Shown here in pieces: positions 35,103-44,362 of a stretch of 64,000 bases of DNA (position 1 is the first letter of the stretch; each line of letters starts with the position of its first letter). Under the pieces are notes generated by a model that worked only from the letters and a program-made list of their open reading frames with translations, was not told the DNA's origin and ran no database searches. Where the stretch lies: positions 4,911-68,910 of the forward strand of contig JBCDLI010000006.1 of the NCBI GenBank assembly GCA_038745535.1, read 5' to 3'. The translations under genes and the position numbers were made by a program. Origin of the DNA: JBCDLI01 sp038745535. GTDB taxonomy: Bacteria > Pseudomonadota > Alphaproteobacteria > Rhizobiales > Rhizobiaceae.

Positions 35103-35636
35103 ATGAGCAGGGCGAAGAACATGCAAAAGCTGCTGAAAAGTAGACGTCGACACTTTTTGCGCGACGACGAGGGTGCGACCGCGATCGAGTTCGCGTTCCT
35201 CGCGATGCCGTTTTTTCTGACTATGTTCGCGATTTTAGAGACGTCGCTGTCCTACACAGCGCAGCAGGTCATCTCAAACGCGACCGCTAACATCTCGCGC
35301 GAAATCCGCACCGGACGGATGGATCCGGCGGCACTTGGGCAGTCTGCTTTTCGCACACGGTTCTGTCAGGAAATAGAAATTATGGTCCCCGATAGCTGCC
35401 CCGACTTGCACATCGATATTTCGCAATACGCAACGTTTAGCGCAGTGCCCAACCAAGTCCCCGATTTATCGGATCCGAGCAACTTCCAATTTGATCCGGG
35501 AGGCCGCGGGACCATCAATCAGATGCGGATCGTCTACGAGTGGCCAATCATCACTGACCTGATGAAGAAACACATGTCTCCCTACGACAACGGTAAGGCT
35601 CTTCTTTATTCAACGACAACATGGAGGAACGAGTGA
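35103..35636 (+). CDS. TadE-like pseudopilin
   Basis: The 177-residue protein has the TadE pattern: a basic N-terminus (KLLKSRRRHFLRDDEGATAI), then EFAFLAMPFFLTMFAILETS, a membrane segment with the conserved glutamate after the processing glycine (G-ATAIEF). A periplasmic region of about 125 residues with two cysteines follows. TadE-type proteins are minor pilins needed for Tad pilus assembly. Its TGA overlaps the next gene's ATG. Confidence 0.88.
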   Translation: MSRAKNMQKLLKSRRRHFLRDDEGATAIEFAFLAMPFFLTMFAILETSLSYTAQQVISNATANISREIRTGRMDPAALGQSAFRTRFCQEIEIMVPDSCPDLHIDISQYATFSAVPNQVPDLSDPSNFQFDPGGRGTINQMRIVYEWPIITDLMKKHMSPYDNGKALLYSTTTWRNE

Positions 35637-36268
35637 TGCCAAATAACGTTAAACCCCATGTCCTCACTCCTGCTGAGCGCAAGACGCGCTTTCGCAATTT
35701 GTTTTCCTTTTCTCGCGTTACGCAGCGGCGTTTCGTCAAGAATACATCCGGCGTTGCCGCAGTGGAATTTGCGCTCGTTTTCCCAATTTTGTTGATCTTA
35801 TATCTCGGAAGCGTTGAGATTTCGGGTGGTTTGCAAACCAACAAAGATGTCGGCAAAGCTGCAAGCTTGGTCGGAGACTTGGTGACACAATCACCCCAAT
35901 TGACGACAGCTGAACTGGTCGGAATTGCCGACATAGCGGAAGCGACCATCTTCCCCTACACGACAACGACGCCGGTCACGACATTGGTCGGGATCAAGAT
36001 CGACACAACCAATCCGAAGCCAAAGGCGAAGGTGGAATGGTCGCGTCGCATTGCCAACGGTGCCCAGACCGAACCTTATGCGAAGGGAAGCCCGATCACG
36101 ATACCAGACCGGCTGCTGCTTCCTGATACGTTTGTTGTGAAATCGACGGTGGAACTCAAGTACAAGCCAATTGTGACGCACAACATGAAAGACACCGAGA
36201 TTAATATGGAAGAAACGTACTACCTTCGACCTCGCCTCACAGACGAAGTTCAGTGCACCAATTGCTGA
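35636..36268 (+). CDS. TadE/TadG-like pseudopilin
   Basis: The 210-residue protein has a long N-terminal cytoplasmic stretch and the TadE processing/membrane region (NTSGVAAVEFALVFPILLIL), followed by a periplasmic beta-rich part ending in a CTNC pair. ATG 35636 overlaps the previous TGA (TGATG) and has GGAGG eight bases upstream, so translation is coupled to the previous gene. A larger vWA-type TadG does not follow; the next gene is on the other strand. Confidence 0.87.
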   Translation: MPNNVKPHVLTPAERKTRFRNLFSFSRVTQRRFVKNTSGVAAVEFALVFPILLILYLGSVEISGGLQTNKDVGKAASLVGDLVTQSPQLTTAELVGIADIAEATIFPYTTTTPVTTLVGIKIDTTNPKPKAKVEWSRRIANGAQTEPYAKGSPITIPDRLLLPDTFVVKSTVELKYKPIVTHNMKDTEINMEETYYLRPRLTDEVQCTNC

Positions 36269-36296
36269 CATCTTAACTGTCAAAGCGTGAACAAAA

Positions 36297-37280
36297 TTAG
36301 TCGGTGGGGTTTGCCTTTGAGCCCCGCCGAATTGTTTCGAAAACCGGCCCATAGACTGTGTAGTCGTTGGGTGGCACCGTGTTGAAGGGACCGTCGAAAC
36401 TGCCTGACACTTCATCAAACGCAAACGGGTTTGTGGTGTGCAGCCCGAGCATTAACGATCTGACGCGTCGGACCGTCTCTTCGGGCACCTGTTTATGGAG
36501 AATATGCGGGCCGAAAGGATAGTGTTGGGACTGCCACAGCATCCGGGGTTCCATTTCCAGACCGGCTTCAAGCGACCGTGCGAAGCGACCGGATAGCCCA
36601 CTCTCATTTTTATCCGTGCCACGCGACAACGTCCATCCGAAGGACGCTATGAATTGACCTGACTTAAGCGAGTCTATTGCCGTTTCCAACGTTTGAAAAT
36701 TCTGCAGGTCAAAACCCAAGTCCGGCAGTGGTGTCCCCTGGTCGGTGAACTCGGCGCGTGGGACCGTACCCACCATAACTTGCGAGACATCGCCCAGGCC
36801 GACTGGCTTGCCTTCCAGCTCACTCACTTCTTCGATTTCGCTTGCCACAGTCACCAAAACACTGCGCTGCCCGGTAAAGCCATCGCCAATCGTCGGAGAC
36901 ACGAACGGCTGGGCGCAATCGCACAGCTTGTTCACGGACAGGTATCCAAGCGCTGACATCTTCGCGTAGTGGATGCGGCCGGTAGCAAAGGCGTCGATCA
37001 GCGTCGGCAGGTTTGGGAACCGGATGACTTCAACCGGAAGAGAAATCGCTTCAGACAATGCTTGACGAAAGAGTTCCACAGGCGGACCGGACCGCGTTGT
37101 GTTTGCACTCTCTGTAACGCCTACGCGAAGGACCGTGAAGTTTGTCTCCGCGGAGGCGCTAGACCCGCTCTGCGCAGACGATGAAACGTCATCGCCGTAG
37201 GCAGTTGGTGAGAAAAATCCCAGCGTTAAGACCAACAGAGTTCGCGTGAGACCTGTTGTACGAGGGGATCGACGGCGCAT
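36297..37280 (-). CDS. PhnD-like phosphate/phosphonate-type substrate-binding protein
   Basis: This is a predicted periplasmic binding protein of 327 residues. After a basic start there is a signal peptide (LTRTLLVLTLGFFSPTAYG). The mature part follows the PhnD-type pattern: LRVGVTESANTTRSGPPVEL, FPNLPTLIDAFATGRIHYA, then KMSALGYLSV. No permease or ATPase gene accompanies it. ATG 37280 is used; a TTG two codons earlier has GGAG at nine bases and may be the true start. It lies convergent to the TadE genes and divergent from deoB. An orphan sensor-type binding protein is possible; the ligand is unknown. Confidence 0.75.
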   Translation of the reverse strand: MRRRSPRTTGLTRTLLVLTLGFFSPTAYGDDVSSSAQSGSSASAETNFTVLRVGVTESANTTRSGPPVELFRQALSEAISLPVEVIRFPNLPTLIDAFATGRIHYAKMSALGYLSVNKLCDCAQPFVSPTIGDGFTGQRSVLVTVASEIEEVSELEGKPVGLGDVSQVMVGTVPRAEFTDQGTPLPDLGFDLQNFQTLETAIDSLKSGQFIASFGWTLSRGTDKNESGLSGRFARSLEAGLEMEPRMLWQSQHYPFGPHILHKQVPEETVRRVRSLMLGLHTTNPFAFDEVSGSFDGPFNTVPPNDYTVYGPVFETIRRGSKANPTD

Positions 37281-37367
37281 CGGCAACGATAACAACTCCG
37301 TTGTGTTACAGCGCTGGTGTCCGCTATAGGCCGCGGAAGGTCAACAACAGGCTTCATAAGAGTTTGC

Positions 37368-38588
37368 ATGCCCCGAGCGGTGCTTATCGTCATGGATTCA
37401 TTCGGCATCGGCGGCGCGCCCGATGCCGCGCAATTTGGCGACGAAGGCGCAAACACGCTGGCTCATGTCATGGAAGCGACCGGGATTGATATCGGCGCAG
37501 ATCGAAGCTTCCTGCCGAACCTGGCCGCGCTCGGTCTTTTTGATGCGCTTAAGGTCGCCTCGGGGCATGGCAAAACCGGTGATAGTGCCAGGCATGGTTT
37601 TTGGGGTGCGGCCACAGAAGTGTCTAAAGGAAAGGACACACCATCTGGGCACTGGGAGATTTGCGGACTGCCGGTGCGCTTTGACTGGGGTTATTTCCCC
37701 CACACAGAACCGGCATTCTCTCTAGACCTCTTAGATGCAATCTATGTCGATGCCGCGCTACCTGGTTCGCTTGGAAACGTTCACGCATCGGGAACAGAGA
37801 TCATCAAAGTGCACGGCGCCGAACACGTGAAGAGTGGGAAGCCAATTTTCTACACTTCCGCTGACAGCGTGCTGCAGATCGCTGCCCACGAAGAGCACTT
37901 TGGTCTCGAACGATTATACGAGCTTTGTCTCACGGCCAAGAAGCACACCGATAAACTGAATATCGGCCGGGTCATTGCGCGACCGTTTGTTGGTGAAAGT
38001 GAAGAGGACTTTACACGAACGGGCAATCGTCGGGATTTTTCCGTTGAGCCCACCGGTGAGACAGTGCTTGATCGGATTGCCGCGGCAGGAAACCGAACGT
38101 TCGCCGTTGGCAAAATCAGCGATATCATGGCGCATCGCTCAATTTATGCCACCCGCAAGGCGCACGGGAATGACGAAATCGGTCGAGAAACGCTTAAGGC
38201 TCTTGATGATTCAGCCGAAGGGGATCTCGTTTTTTCGAACTTTGTCGATTTCGACATGCTTTATGGCCACCGGCGTGACCCGGAAGGATATGCTCAAGCG
38301 CTAAGAAATTTTGACGCGTGGCTGCCGAGCCTCATCGAAAAACTAAAATCGGACGACCTTCTTATTATCACAGCGGACCACGGTTGCGACCCCACGTGGC
38401 ACGGAACGGACCATACACGCGAACGCGTGCCCGTGCTTGGCCTTCTGGGCACGCAGTCTCATGCTGTTTCGATCGGGGTCCGCAACACATTTGCAGACAT
38501 CGCTGAAACCATCGCAGCGCATTTGCGCGTAGCGGCGGGCCCCCACGGCCAATCGTTCTTGGACGAAATTTCACCGCACGATGCCTGA
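37368..38588 (+). CDS. deoB: phosphopentomutase
   Basis: This manganese enzyme interconverts (deoxy)ribose-1-phosphate and (deoxy)ribose-5-phosphate in nucleoside catabolism. The 406-residue alkaline-phosphatase-superfamily protein begins MPRAVLIVMDSFGIGGAPDA with the first metal aspartate. It has DTPSGHWEICG near residue 87, FVDFDMLYGHRRDPEGYA, and the metal-binding TADHGCDPTWHGTDHTRE near residue 335. ATG 37368 is chosen over an upstream ATG because the conserved sequence starts there. Its 3' end overlaps mutM by eight bases, so the two are co-transcribed. Confidence 0.96.
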   Translation: MPRAVLIVMDSFGIGGAPDAAQFGDEGANTLAHVMEATGIDIGADRSFLPNLAALGLFDALKVASGHGKTGDSARHGFWGAATEVSKGKDTPSGHWEICGLPVRFDWGYFPHTEPAFSLDLLDAIYVDAALPGSLGNVHASGTEIIKVHGAEHVKSGKPIFYTSADSVLQIAAHEEHFGLERLYELCLTAKKHTDKLNIGRVIARPFVGESEEDFTRTGNRRDFSVEPTGETVLDRIAAAGNRTFAVGKISDIMAHRSIYATRKAHGNDEIGRETLKALDDSAEGDLVFSNFVDFDMLYGHRRDPEGYAQALRNFDAWLPSLIEKLKSDDLLIITADHGCDPTWHGTDHTRERVPVLGLLGTQSHAVSIGVRNTFADIAETIAAHLRVAAGPHGQSFLDEISPHDA

Positions 38589-39477
38589 GCTTCCCGAGGT
38601 CGAAACGGTCAAACGCGGTCTTCAACCCGTAATGGAAGGCGCTGTGATTGATTGCGTTAACTTACGCAGACCTGATCTGCGCTTTCCTTTTCCTTCTGGA
38701 CTTGGGGAACGAATGGCCGGTGAGACCATCACAGCGCTTGGTCGGCGGGCAAAGTATCTTCTCATTTCTTTGTCGAACGGACGCGTGGCGGTCAGCCATC
38801 TTGGGATGTCCGGATCGTGGCGGATTGAAAACGTCAAAGACGAAGCCGGCACACTTGCAAAGCTGTACCACGAGCGCGCAATTCTAACGGTGCACGATCA
38901 CATCGTTATCGATTTGACTGGGCGCGACGGTCAGTCATACCGCGTGATCTACAACGATCCACGTCGTTTCGGCTTCTTCTTCGACGAGGCGAGCAATGAA
39001 TTACCGTTCACCAAGCACTTTGCGGGGTTGGGGGTGGAGCCGACGGGAAATGCTTTGACCGCTGACTATTTGGCTGGGGCTTTCGCGGACAAGTCCACAT
39101 CTCTTAAGGCCGCTCTACTTGATCAACGGATCATCGCTGGTCTTGGCAATATCTATGTGTGCGAGGCTCTGTGGCGTTCAGGACTGTCGCCACGGCGTGC
39201 CGCCTCCACGCTCGTGAAAAAGAACGGCAAAGCGACTGCGCGCCTGCAAGCCCTCACTGGCCACATTAGAGACGTTATCGCAGAAGCGATTGAAGCCGGT
39301 GGATCGTCGCTTCGAGACCACCGACAGGCGGACGGAAGTCTCGGCTATTTCCAGCACAACTTCTCCGCCTACGATCAAGCCGACGAGCCCTGCAAACGAG
39401 AAACATGCGATGGCACGATCAAGCGCATTGTGCAGAACGGTCGCTCGACTTTCTACTGCAGCACGTGCCAGAGGTAA
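38581..39477 (+). CDS. mutM: formamidopyrimidine-DNA glycosylase
   Basis: Also called Fpg; it excises 8-oxoguanine and formamidopyrimidines from DNA. The 298-residue protein starts with the catalytic PELPEVETVKRGL (the N-terminal proline after Met removal is the nucleophile). It carries the helix-two-turn-helix region (LLDQRIIAGLGNIYVCEALW) and ends with a four-cysteine zinc finger (CKRETCDGT...FYCSTCQR). Length is slightly above usual. It begins inside the deoB 3' end. In related rhizobia mutM neighbours ubiE; here that link is broken. Confidence 0.97.
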   Translation: MPELPEVETVKRGLQPVMEGAVIDCVNLRRPDLRFPFPSGLGERMAGETITALGRRAKYLLISLSNGRVAVSHLGMSGSWRIENVKDEAGTLAKLYHERAILTVHDHIVIDLTGRDGQSYRVIYNDPRRFGFFFDEASNELPFTKHFAGLGVEPTGNALTADYLAGAFADKSTSLKAALLDQRIIAGLGNIYVCEALWRSGLSPRRAASTLVKKNGKATARLQALTGHIRDVIAEAIEAGGSSLRDHRQADGSLGYFQHNFSAYDQADEPCKRETCDGTIKRIVQNGRSTFYCSTCQR

Positions 39478-39507
39478 GGCGACCGAAATCGGAATTCCAA
39501 ACCAGAT

Positions 39508-40281
39508 ATGGCTTACGAAACCATCCTTTTTGAAACCCGCGGTGAAGTGGGTTTGATTACGCTCAATCGTCCCGATGCACTGAACGCGCTTAATGCGAAG
39601 GTCTTGGCGGAACTCCAGGCCGTTTTGGCCGAGGCCCAAACCGACGGGAAGATCGGTGCGATCGTGGTCACGGGCTCAGCTAAGGCTTTTGCGGCAGGCG
39701 CGGATGTGAAGGAGATGCAGGACTGGGAGTACGCCGATGCTGTCGTTGATGACAATCTGGCAGGCTGGCGCGAAGTATCTGGTTTCAGAAAACCGATGAT
39801 CGCAGCTGTGTCTGGCTATGCTCTTGGCGGCGGGTGTGAATTGGCAATGATGTGCGACATCATCATAGCCTCTGAGAGCGCTAAGTTCGGTCAGCCGGAA
39901 ATCACCCTTGGTATCATGCCGGGCATGGGGGGAACCCAGAGGCTCGCGCGCTTTGTGGGAAAAGCCAAAGCCATGGACATGATACTGACAGGCCGGCAGA
40001 TGGGGGCCGAAGAGGCGGAGCGTTGCGGTCTCGTTTCGCGCGTGGTGCCGGACAATGAACTGCTTGAGGAGGCCATCCGCGCGGGCAAGAAGATTGCGTC
40101 ATTCTCACTGCCAAGCGTTTTGTTGGCAAAAGAGATGGTCAATCGCGCATACGACACGACGATGACCGAAGGTCTGGAGATTGAACGACGTCAATTCCAG
40201 TCTCTGTTTGCTTTCAGTGACCAGAAAGAGGGCATGGCTGCTTTCGCCGAAAAACGAAGTCCTTCGTTTAAAGATCGCTAA
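39508..40281 (+). CDS. enoyl-CoA hydratase
   Basis: This is a crotonase-fold enzyme hydrating trans-2-enoyl-CoA in beta-oxidation. The 257-residue protein has NRPDALNALNAKVLAELQAV, the oxyanion-hole segment KAFAAGADVKEMQD, GYALGGGCELAMMCDIIIAS, and the two catalytic glutamates: one in that GGGCELAMMCD segment, one in FGQPEITLGIMPGMGGTQRL. All point to a true short-chain hydratase similar to the FadB1/Ech enzymes of rhizobia. It lies between mutM and rpsT, its usual place in this group. Confidence 0.95.
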   Translation: MAYETILFETRGEVGLITLNRPDALNALNAKVLAELQAVLAEAQTDGKIGAIVVTGSAKAFAAGADVKEMQDWEYADAVVDDNLAGWREVSGFRKPMIAAVSGYALGGGCELAMMCDIIIASESAKFGQPEITLGIMPGMGGTQRLARFVGKAKAMDMILTGRQMGAEEAERCGLVSRVVPDNELLEEAIRAGKKIASFSLPSVLLAKEMVNRAYDTTMTEGLEIERRQFQSLFAFSDQKEGMAAFAEKRSPSFKDR

Positions 40282-40456
40282 AAGCAATTCCAGACAACGT
40301 TGACCAAAACGGGCGCTGATATTATAGCGCTGCAACACTTAGCGTGCGTGTTACTTCTGAAGACGTTGCACCACGCGATCCAGCGCAAAACGGAAGTCAT
40401 GACATCCTGAATGCGCATACCCATTCGTAATACACTGAAGGTTGCAACAGGACATT

Positions 40457-40720
40457 ATGGCAAACACTCGATCAGCGAAGAAAGCGACGCGGAAAATCGC
40501 GAAGCGTACAGAAGTAAACAAGACACGACGCAGTCGCGTGCGCAGCTCTGTGCGCAAAGTTGAAGAAGCAATTTCATCTGGCGATCAGGCCGCTGCAAAG
40601 TCTGCCCTTACGGCAGCTCAGCCGGAGCTGATGCGTGCCGCTTCACGAGGCGTACTGCACAAAAATACAGCCTCTCGGAAGATCTCGCGTTTGGCGAGCC
40701 GGGTAAAGGCGATCGGCTAG
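40457..40720 (+). CDS. rpsT: 30S ribosomal protein S20
   Basis: This small ribosomal subunit protein binds 16S rRNA. The 87-residue basic protein begins MANTRSAKKATRKIAKRTEV and contains SSVRKVEEAISSGDQ and KNTASRKISRLASRVKAI, all diagnostic of S20. ATG 40457 follows AGGA at a proper distance; an open frame five codons upstream is ignored. An intrinsic terminator follows, and dnaA lies downstream on the same strand, as in most rhizobia. Confidence 0.98.
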   Translation: MANTRSAKKATRKIAKRTEVNKTRRSRVRSSVRKVEEAISSGDQAAAKSALTAAQPELMRAASRGVLHKNTASRKISRLASRVKAIG

Positions 40721-40751
40721 TTTCCGACCCCAAACCGCAAAAATTTTGAAG

Positions 40752-40783
40752 CTCGAATGCCATGGCCATTCGGGCTTTTTTTA
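40752..40783 (+). terminator. intrinsic terminator of rpsT
   Basis: GCTCGAATG (40752-40760) pairs with CATTCGGGC (40768-40776) through nine base pairs, one of them G-U, across a CCATGGC loop. It is followed directly by seven T residues. It lies 31 bp after the rpsT stop. Confidence 0.9.
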
Positions 40784-41365
40784 CACTTTGATTCCGCTTT
40801 GTTTTTCAATCATTTAGGCTGCCTGGTCTTGATAAAAGACCTGCAGCCGTAAGCGACGGGGAAAATAATTATTTGATTTCAACGACTTATGAGTTTCATC
40901 GGTTGAATTCTACCTAAACCGCGAACCCATCGTCGAATGAGTGGGAGTCAAGCCAAACGCTGAAAAATTTTTTTAGGTGCGGTGCGATTTTTGTGGAAAA
41001 TGACAAAATGATGAAATTGCAATGGTTTAGGAATTTATGACTCGTTGGAGTCGCAAGTTGCGATTTTTTCAACCCCTTTTTTCGTTAAATTTGCTTTAAC
41101 GACGCTCTTGCCAACTGTGTCAAAATGGACTTTTTACAGGTCACCGGAGACGGTCGGAAATAGCTTAAATGTGCGGGACAACACGACGTAGAGCGGCCGA
41201 TACAGGCAGCCTTACGCAGGCTAATTTTTGCCAAATCCAGTGCGCTTTTTGTTTGGAACTTTTCAGTTTTTCGGAGCTCCGGGCGATGTCTGTCCCGGTG
41301 CACGGGAGGGTTGTGTCTGCTCCAGATCAAGAGACGAGACCAAATTTGCTGCGGAGGGTTTTCCT
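40784..41365 (+). promoter_or_regulatory. dnaA upstream regulatory region
   Basis: About 580 bp without a gene separate the rpsT terminator from dnaA. It holds a perfect CtrA box, four GANTC sites (40791-40795, 40945-40949, 41039-41043 and 41048-41052), and one DnaA-box-like TTTTCCACA on the minus strand (40992-41000). Several A/T runs are also present. It may include the promoter(s) and possibly replication-related sequence, but a cluster of DnaA boxes expected for oriC is not evident. Confidence 0.7.
41095..41109 (+). promoter_or_regulatory. CtrA binding site upstream of dnaA
   Basis: TTAA-ATTTGCT-TTAA followed by C matches the full CtrA consensus TTAA-N7-TTAAC. It lies 257 bp ahead of the dnaA start, 43 bp after a pair of GANTC sites. 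Confidence 0.7.
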
Positions 41366-43066
41366 ATGAGTATTATTCGACCGGTTACGGGCACGGTGCC
41401 GTTCCAAAGTTCTTTCGGGGGTCTAGCGCAGAATGGTATCGGCAATGCGACCTCATCGGTCGTCGCAAAAGCTAACACCGCACGCGCTCAAGCGGCGCCG
41501 AAGCCTATTACATTCACAAGCCAGCAGGCTGGTATCGCGGAAGAACGCGAAACACCTATCAAGAAGGGGACAACAGTGGGAGTGGATTTCGATGGGGCTC
41601 AGTCCTTCCGACGTGTCACCGAACAGCTTAAGACAGTGCTTGGTGCAGAAACTTACAAAAGCTGGTTCGCACGGGTTGAATTGGTAGAAGCGACCCCCTC
41701 CATCGTTCAAATGTCCGTCCCAACGCTGTTTTTGAAGTCGTGGATCGCCGAACACTACATGGCGAAGCTTCATGAGATGTGGAAAGCAGAGATTCCAACG
41801 CTTCTTCGCGTTGAGCTTTTGGTTCGCTCTGCAACGCGCAGCAAGCCACAGCCGAAGTCTGCTGGAACCGCGCCTAGCCAATCCAAGGTATTGGACAAAA
41901 CCGCGAAGACGTCAAAGGTGCGCGCCAACAGCGATGCATCTTTATTCCTCGGCGGTTCAAAAGCGAAAAACGATAAGACGACAAAGGCAAAGCCAGCCGA
42001 AGATTTTAAGGGCACAGCGAAGATCAGTGGGTCCGCCATTGACCCGCGCTACACGCTGGACTCCTTCGTCGAGGGCCCCTCCAACCGCGTGGCCTTAGCG
42101 GCTGCCCGGGCGCTCGTTGAAAACAATCCAAATGCCGCTCGATTCAATCCGCTCTTCTTTTATTCGTCAGTCGGATTAGGAAAGACGCACCTTCTTCAAG
42201 CGATTGCAAACGAGGTTCGCAAAGCCGATCCGAAAAAGCGGATCGTCTACCTTACAGCTGAATATTTCATGCATGTGTTTGCGTCGGCCATTCAGTCGAA
42301 TTCTGCACTCATGCTCAAGCAGTCGCTTCATGAAATTGACCTGCTCATCATCGATGATATGCAGTTCTTACAGGGTGAGAAAATCCAGTCGGAATTCTGT
42401 CACCTGATTAATGCGCTTCTTGACAGTGCGCGAACTGTGATTGCTGCAGCTGACCGTCCGCCTTCGGAGTTGGAGTCACTCGATAAACGCGTGCGTTCCC
42501 GCTTACATTCCGGCGTTGGGCTCGAGATTGGCGCGCCGGATTTCGACATGCGTTTGCGCATGCTCAAGGAGCGGTTGGCCGATGCGCGCAGTGAAGACAT
42601 GACGCTGAACTTGGACGATGATGTTCTTGAACATGTTGCCCGCACGGTCACATCCAGCTTCCGGGAACTGGAGGGTGCCTTGCACCAACTGGTGTTCCGT
42701 CACTCGGTTGACCCGGACATTCGCATTGATCGCGTGGACGAGATTTTGCGGCATTTGGTGCGCGTTGATGATCGTAAACGCATCCGCATTGAAGACATTC
42801 AGCGGGTCGTTTCCAATCATTACGATATTGCGCGGACCGAGCTTCTCTCCAGCCGCCGTACACGGAAGATCGTACGCCCACGGCAGGTGGCGATGTACCT
42901 ATCCAAGCAGATGACGCTTCGTTCTCTGCCCGAGATTGGCCGTCGTTTTGGCGGTCGCGACCACACAACTGTTCTTCACGCCGTTAAAAAGGTCGAAGAG
43001 CTGAAGGAAACCGACGCCACGCTCGCCAAAGAAATTGAACTGCTTCGCCGCCTTATCGAAGAGTGA
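41366..43066 (+). CDS. dnaA: chromosomal replication initiator DnaA
   Basis: DnaA-ATP melts the origin and loads helicase; it is also a transcription factor. The 566-residue protein has domain I (ETYKSWFARVELVEATPSIV), a long low-complexity linker, the AAA+ domain (Walker A GLGKTHLLQAIANEV, Walker B LLIIDDMQFLQGE), and domain IV with the DnaA signature RFGGRDHTTVLHAVKKVEEL. The frame opens 46 codons upstream, but ATG 41366 follows GGAGGG at a good distance. An N-terminal extension of roughly 50-60 residues precedes domain I, longer than in E. coli. Confidence 0.97.
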   Translation: MSIIRPVTGTVPFQSSFGGLAQNGIGNATSSVVAKANTARAQAAPKPITFTSQQAGIAEERETPIKKGTTVGVDFDGAQSFRRVTEQLKTVLGAETYKSWFARVELVEATPSIVQMSVPTLFLKSWIAEHYMAKLHEMWKAEIPTLLRVELLVRSATRSKPQPKSAGTAPSQSKVLDKTAKTSKVRANSDASLFLGGSKAKNDKTTKAKPAEDFKGTAKISGSAIDPRYTLDSFVEGPSNRVALAAARALVENNPNAARFNPLFFYSSVGLGKTHLLQAIANEVRKADPKKRIVYLTAEYFMHVFASAIQSNSALMLKQSLHEIDLLIIDDMQFLQGEKIQSEFCHLINALLDSARTVIAAADRPPSELESLDKRVRSRLHSGVGLEIGAPDFDMRLRMLKERLADARSEDMTLNLDDDVLEHVARTVTSSFRELEGALHQLVFRHSVDPDIRIDRVDEILRHLVRVDDRKRIRIEDIQRVVSNHYDIARTELLSSRRTRKIVRPRQVAMYLSKQMTLRSLPEIGRRFGGRDHTTVLHAVKKVEELKETDATLAKEIELLRRLIEE

Positions 43067-43234
43067 AGCCTGGCGTCAATCAACGCGATGCATCGACTGC
43101 GGCGGGTTTAAAATTCAAATCCGTCGTTTTCGCTTGATAAAGCGCTCCGCGCCCGGCTCTGTGCTTGATTTCAACAGCGCTGGCAGCCAAATTCGTCGCC
43201 TGTAGTCTCAGTTCTTGCGAGTTTGATAGTTGTC

Positions 43235-44353
43235 ATGCGGGTCACACTTGAACGGTCCAACCTTCTGAAATCACTCGGCCATGTTCATCGCGTGGTTGAG
43301 CGGCGGACAACGATTCCCATCCTGTCAAATGTTCTTCTGAACGCCGCAGAAAACACGCTCAAGCTCAACGCGACAGACCTCGATATCGAGATCAACGAAG
43401 CGGTTGCAGCTGAGGTTGCGCAATCTGGGGCGACCACGGTTTCTGCGCATTTGCTCCACGACATTGTCCGCAAACTGCCCGACGGCGCGCAGGTGATGCT
43501 GTCTACCAATGAGGATGGCGCAACGATGACCGTTTCTTCGGGGCGGTCGAACTTCAAACTCCAGTGCCTGCCTCAAGCCGATTTTCCGCAACTGGCTGCT
43601 GGCACGTTTTCCCACAGTTTTACCATTGATAATGGGAAGCTGAAATTGCTGATTGATCGCACCCAGTTTGCGATCTCGACTGAAGAAACCCGCTACTATC
43701 TGAACGGCATTTACCTGCATACCTTAGAGCAGGACGGCAACCTGACGCTTCGTGCGGTGGCAACCGACGGGCACCGGCTCGCCCGCTGTGAAACTGCCGC
43801 ACCATCGGGCTCAGATGGAATGCCGGGCATCATCGTTCCACGAAAAACGGTTGGCGAACTGCAGAAATTGGTCGACGATCCAGAAGGAACGCTGACGGTG
43901 GAGCTTTCAGACAGCAAGATCCGGTTCACTATTGGATCGGTGGTGCTGACATCGAAGCTCATCGACGGCACATTTCCTGACTATCAGCGGGTCATTCCAA
44001 CCGGCAACGACAAGAGCATGGTGGTTGACCGATCAACGTTCACCTCTGCGGTTGATCGCGTTTCGACCGTCTCTTCAGAACGCGGTCGAGCGGTCAAACT
44101 TGCCATGTCTGACGGGCAGTTGGTGCTCACGGTCAACAATCCAGATTCAGGTTCGGCCACCGAAGAACTCGCCATTGAATATTCCGCAGACCCAATCGAA
44201 ATCGGCTTCAATGCGAAATACCTCCTCGATATCGCGGCGCAATTGAGTTCGTCAGAGGTGAGTTTCCAACTGGCTGATGCCGGCTCTCCGACTTTGATCT
44301 TGGATACCGGAAACGCCGAAGCGCTCTACGTGCTAATGCCAATGCGGGTCTGA
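43235..44353 (+). CDS. dnaN: DNA polymerase III beta sliding clamp
   Basis: DnaN is the ring-shaped processivity clamp of replicative polymerase. The 372-residue protein begins MRVTLERSNLLKSLGHVHRV, has the family's three-domain length, and ends with ALYVLMPMRV, the conserved clamp C-terminus (usually MPMRL/MPMRV). The frame is open four codons upstream, but ATG 43235 aligns with the standard start. It lies 168 bp after dnaA and 9 bp before recF. Confidence 0.97.
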   Translation: MRVTLERSNLLKSLGHVHRVVERRTTIPILSNVLLNAAENTLKLNATDLDIEINEAVAAEVAQSGATTVSAHLLHDIVRKLPDGAQVMLSTNEDGATMTVSSGRSNFKLQCLPQADFPQLAAGTFSHSFTIDNGKLKLLIDRTQFAISTEETRYYLNGIYLHTLEQDGNLTLRAVATDGHRLARCETAAPSGSDGMPGIIVPRKTVGELQKLVDDPEGTLTVELSDSKIRFTIGSVVLTSKLIDGTFPDYQRVIPTGNDKSMVVDRSTFTSAVDRVSTVSSERGRAVKLAMSDGQLVLTVNNPDSGSATEELAIEYSADPIEIGFNAKYLLDIAAQLSSSEVSFQLADAGSPTLILDTGNAEALYVLMPMRV

Positions 44354-44362
44354 TTCCTATCA

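Noticed and set aside
40784..41365. Calling this region the chromosomal origin (oriC)
   Set aside because: Only one imperfect DnaA box and no box cluster. In many alphaproteobacteria the origin lies near hemE rather than dnaA.
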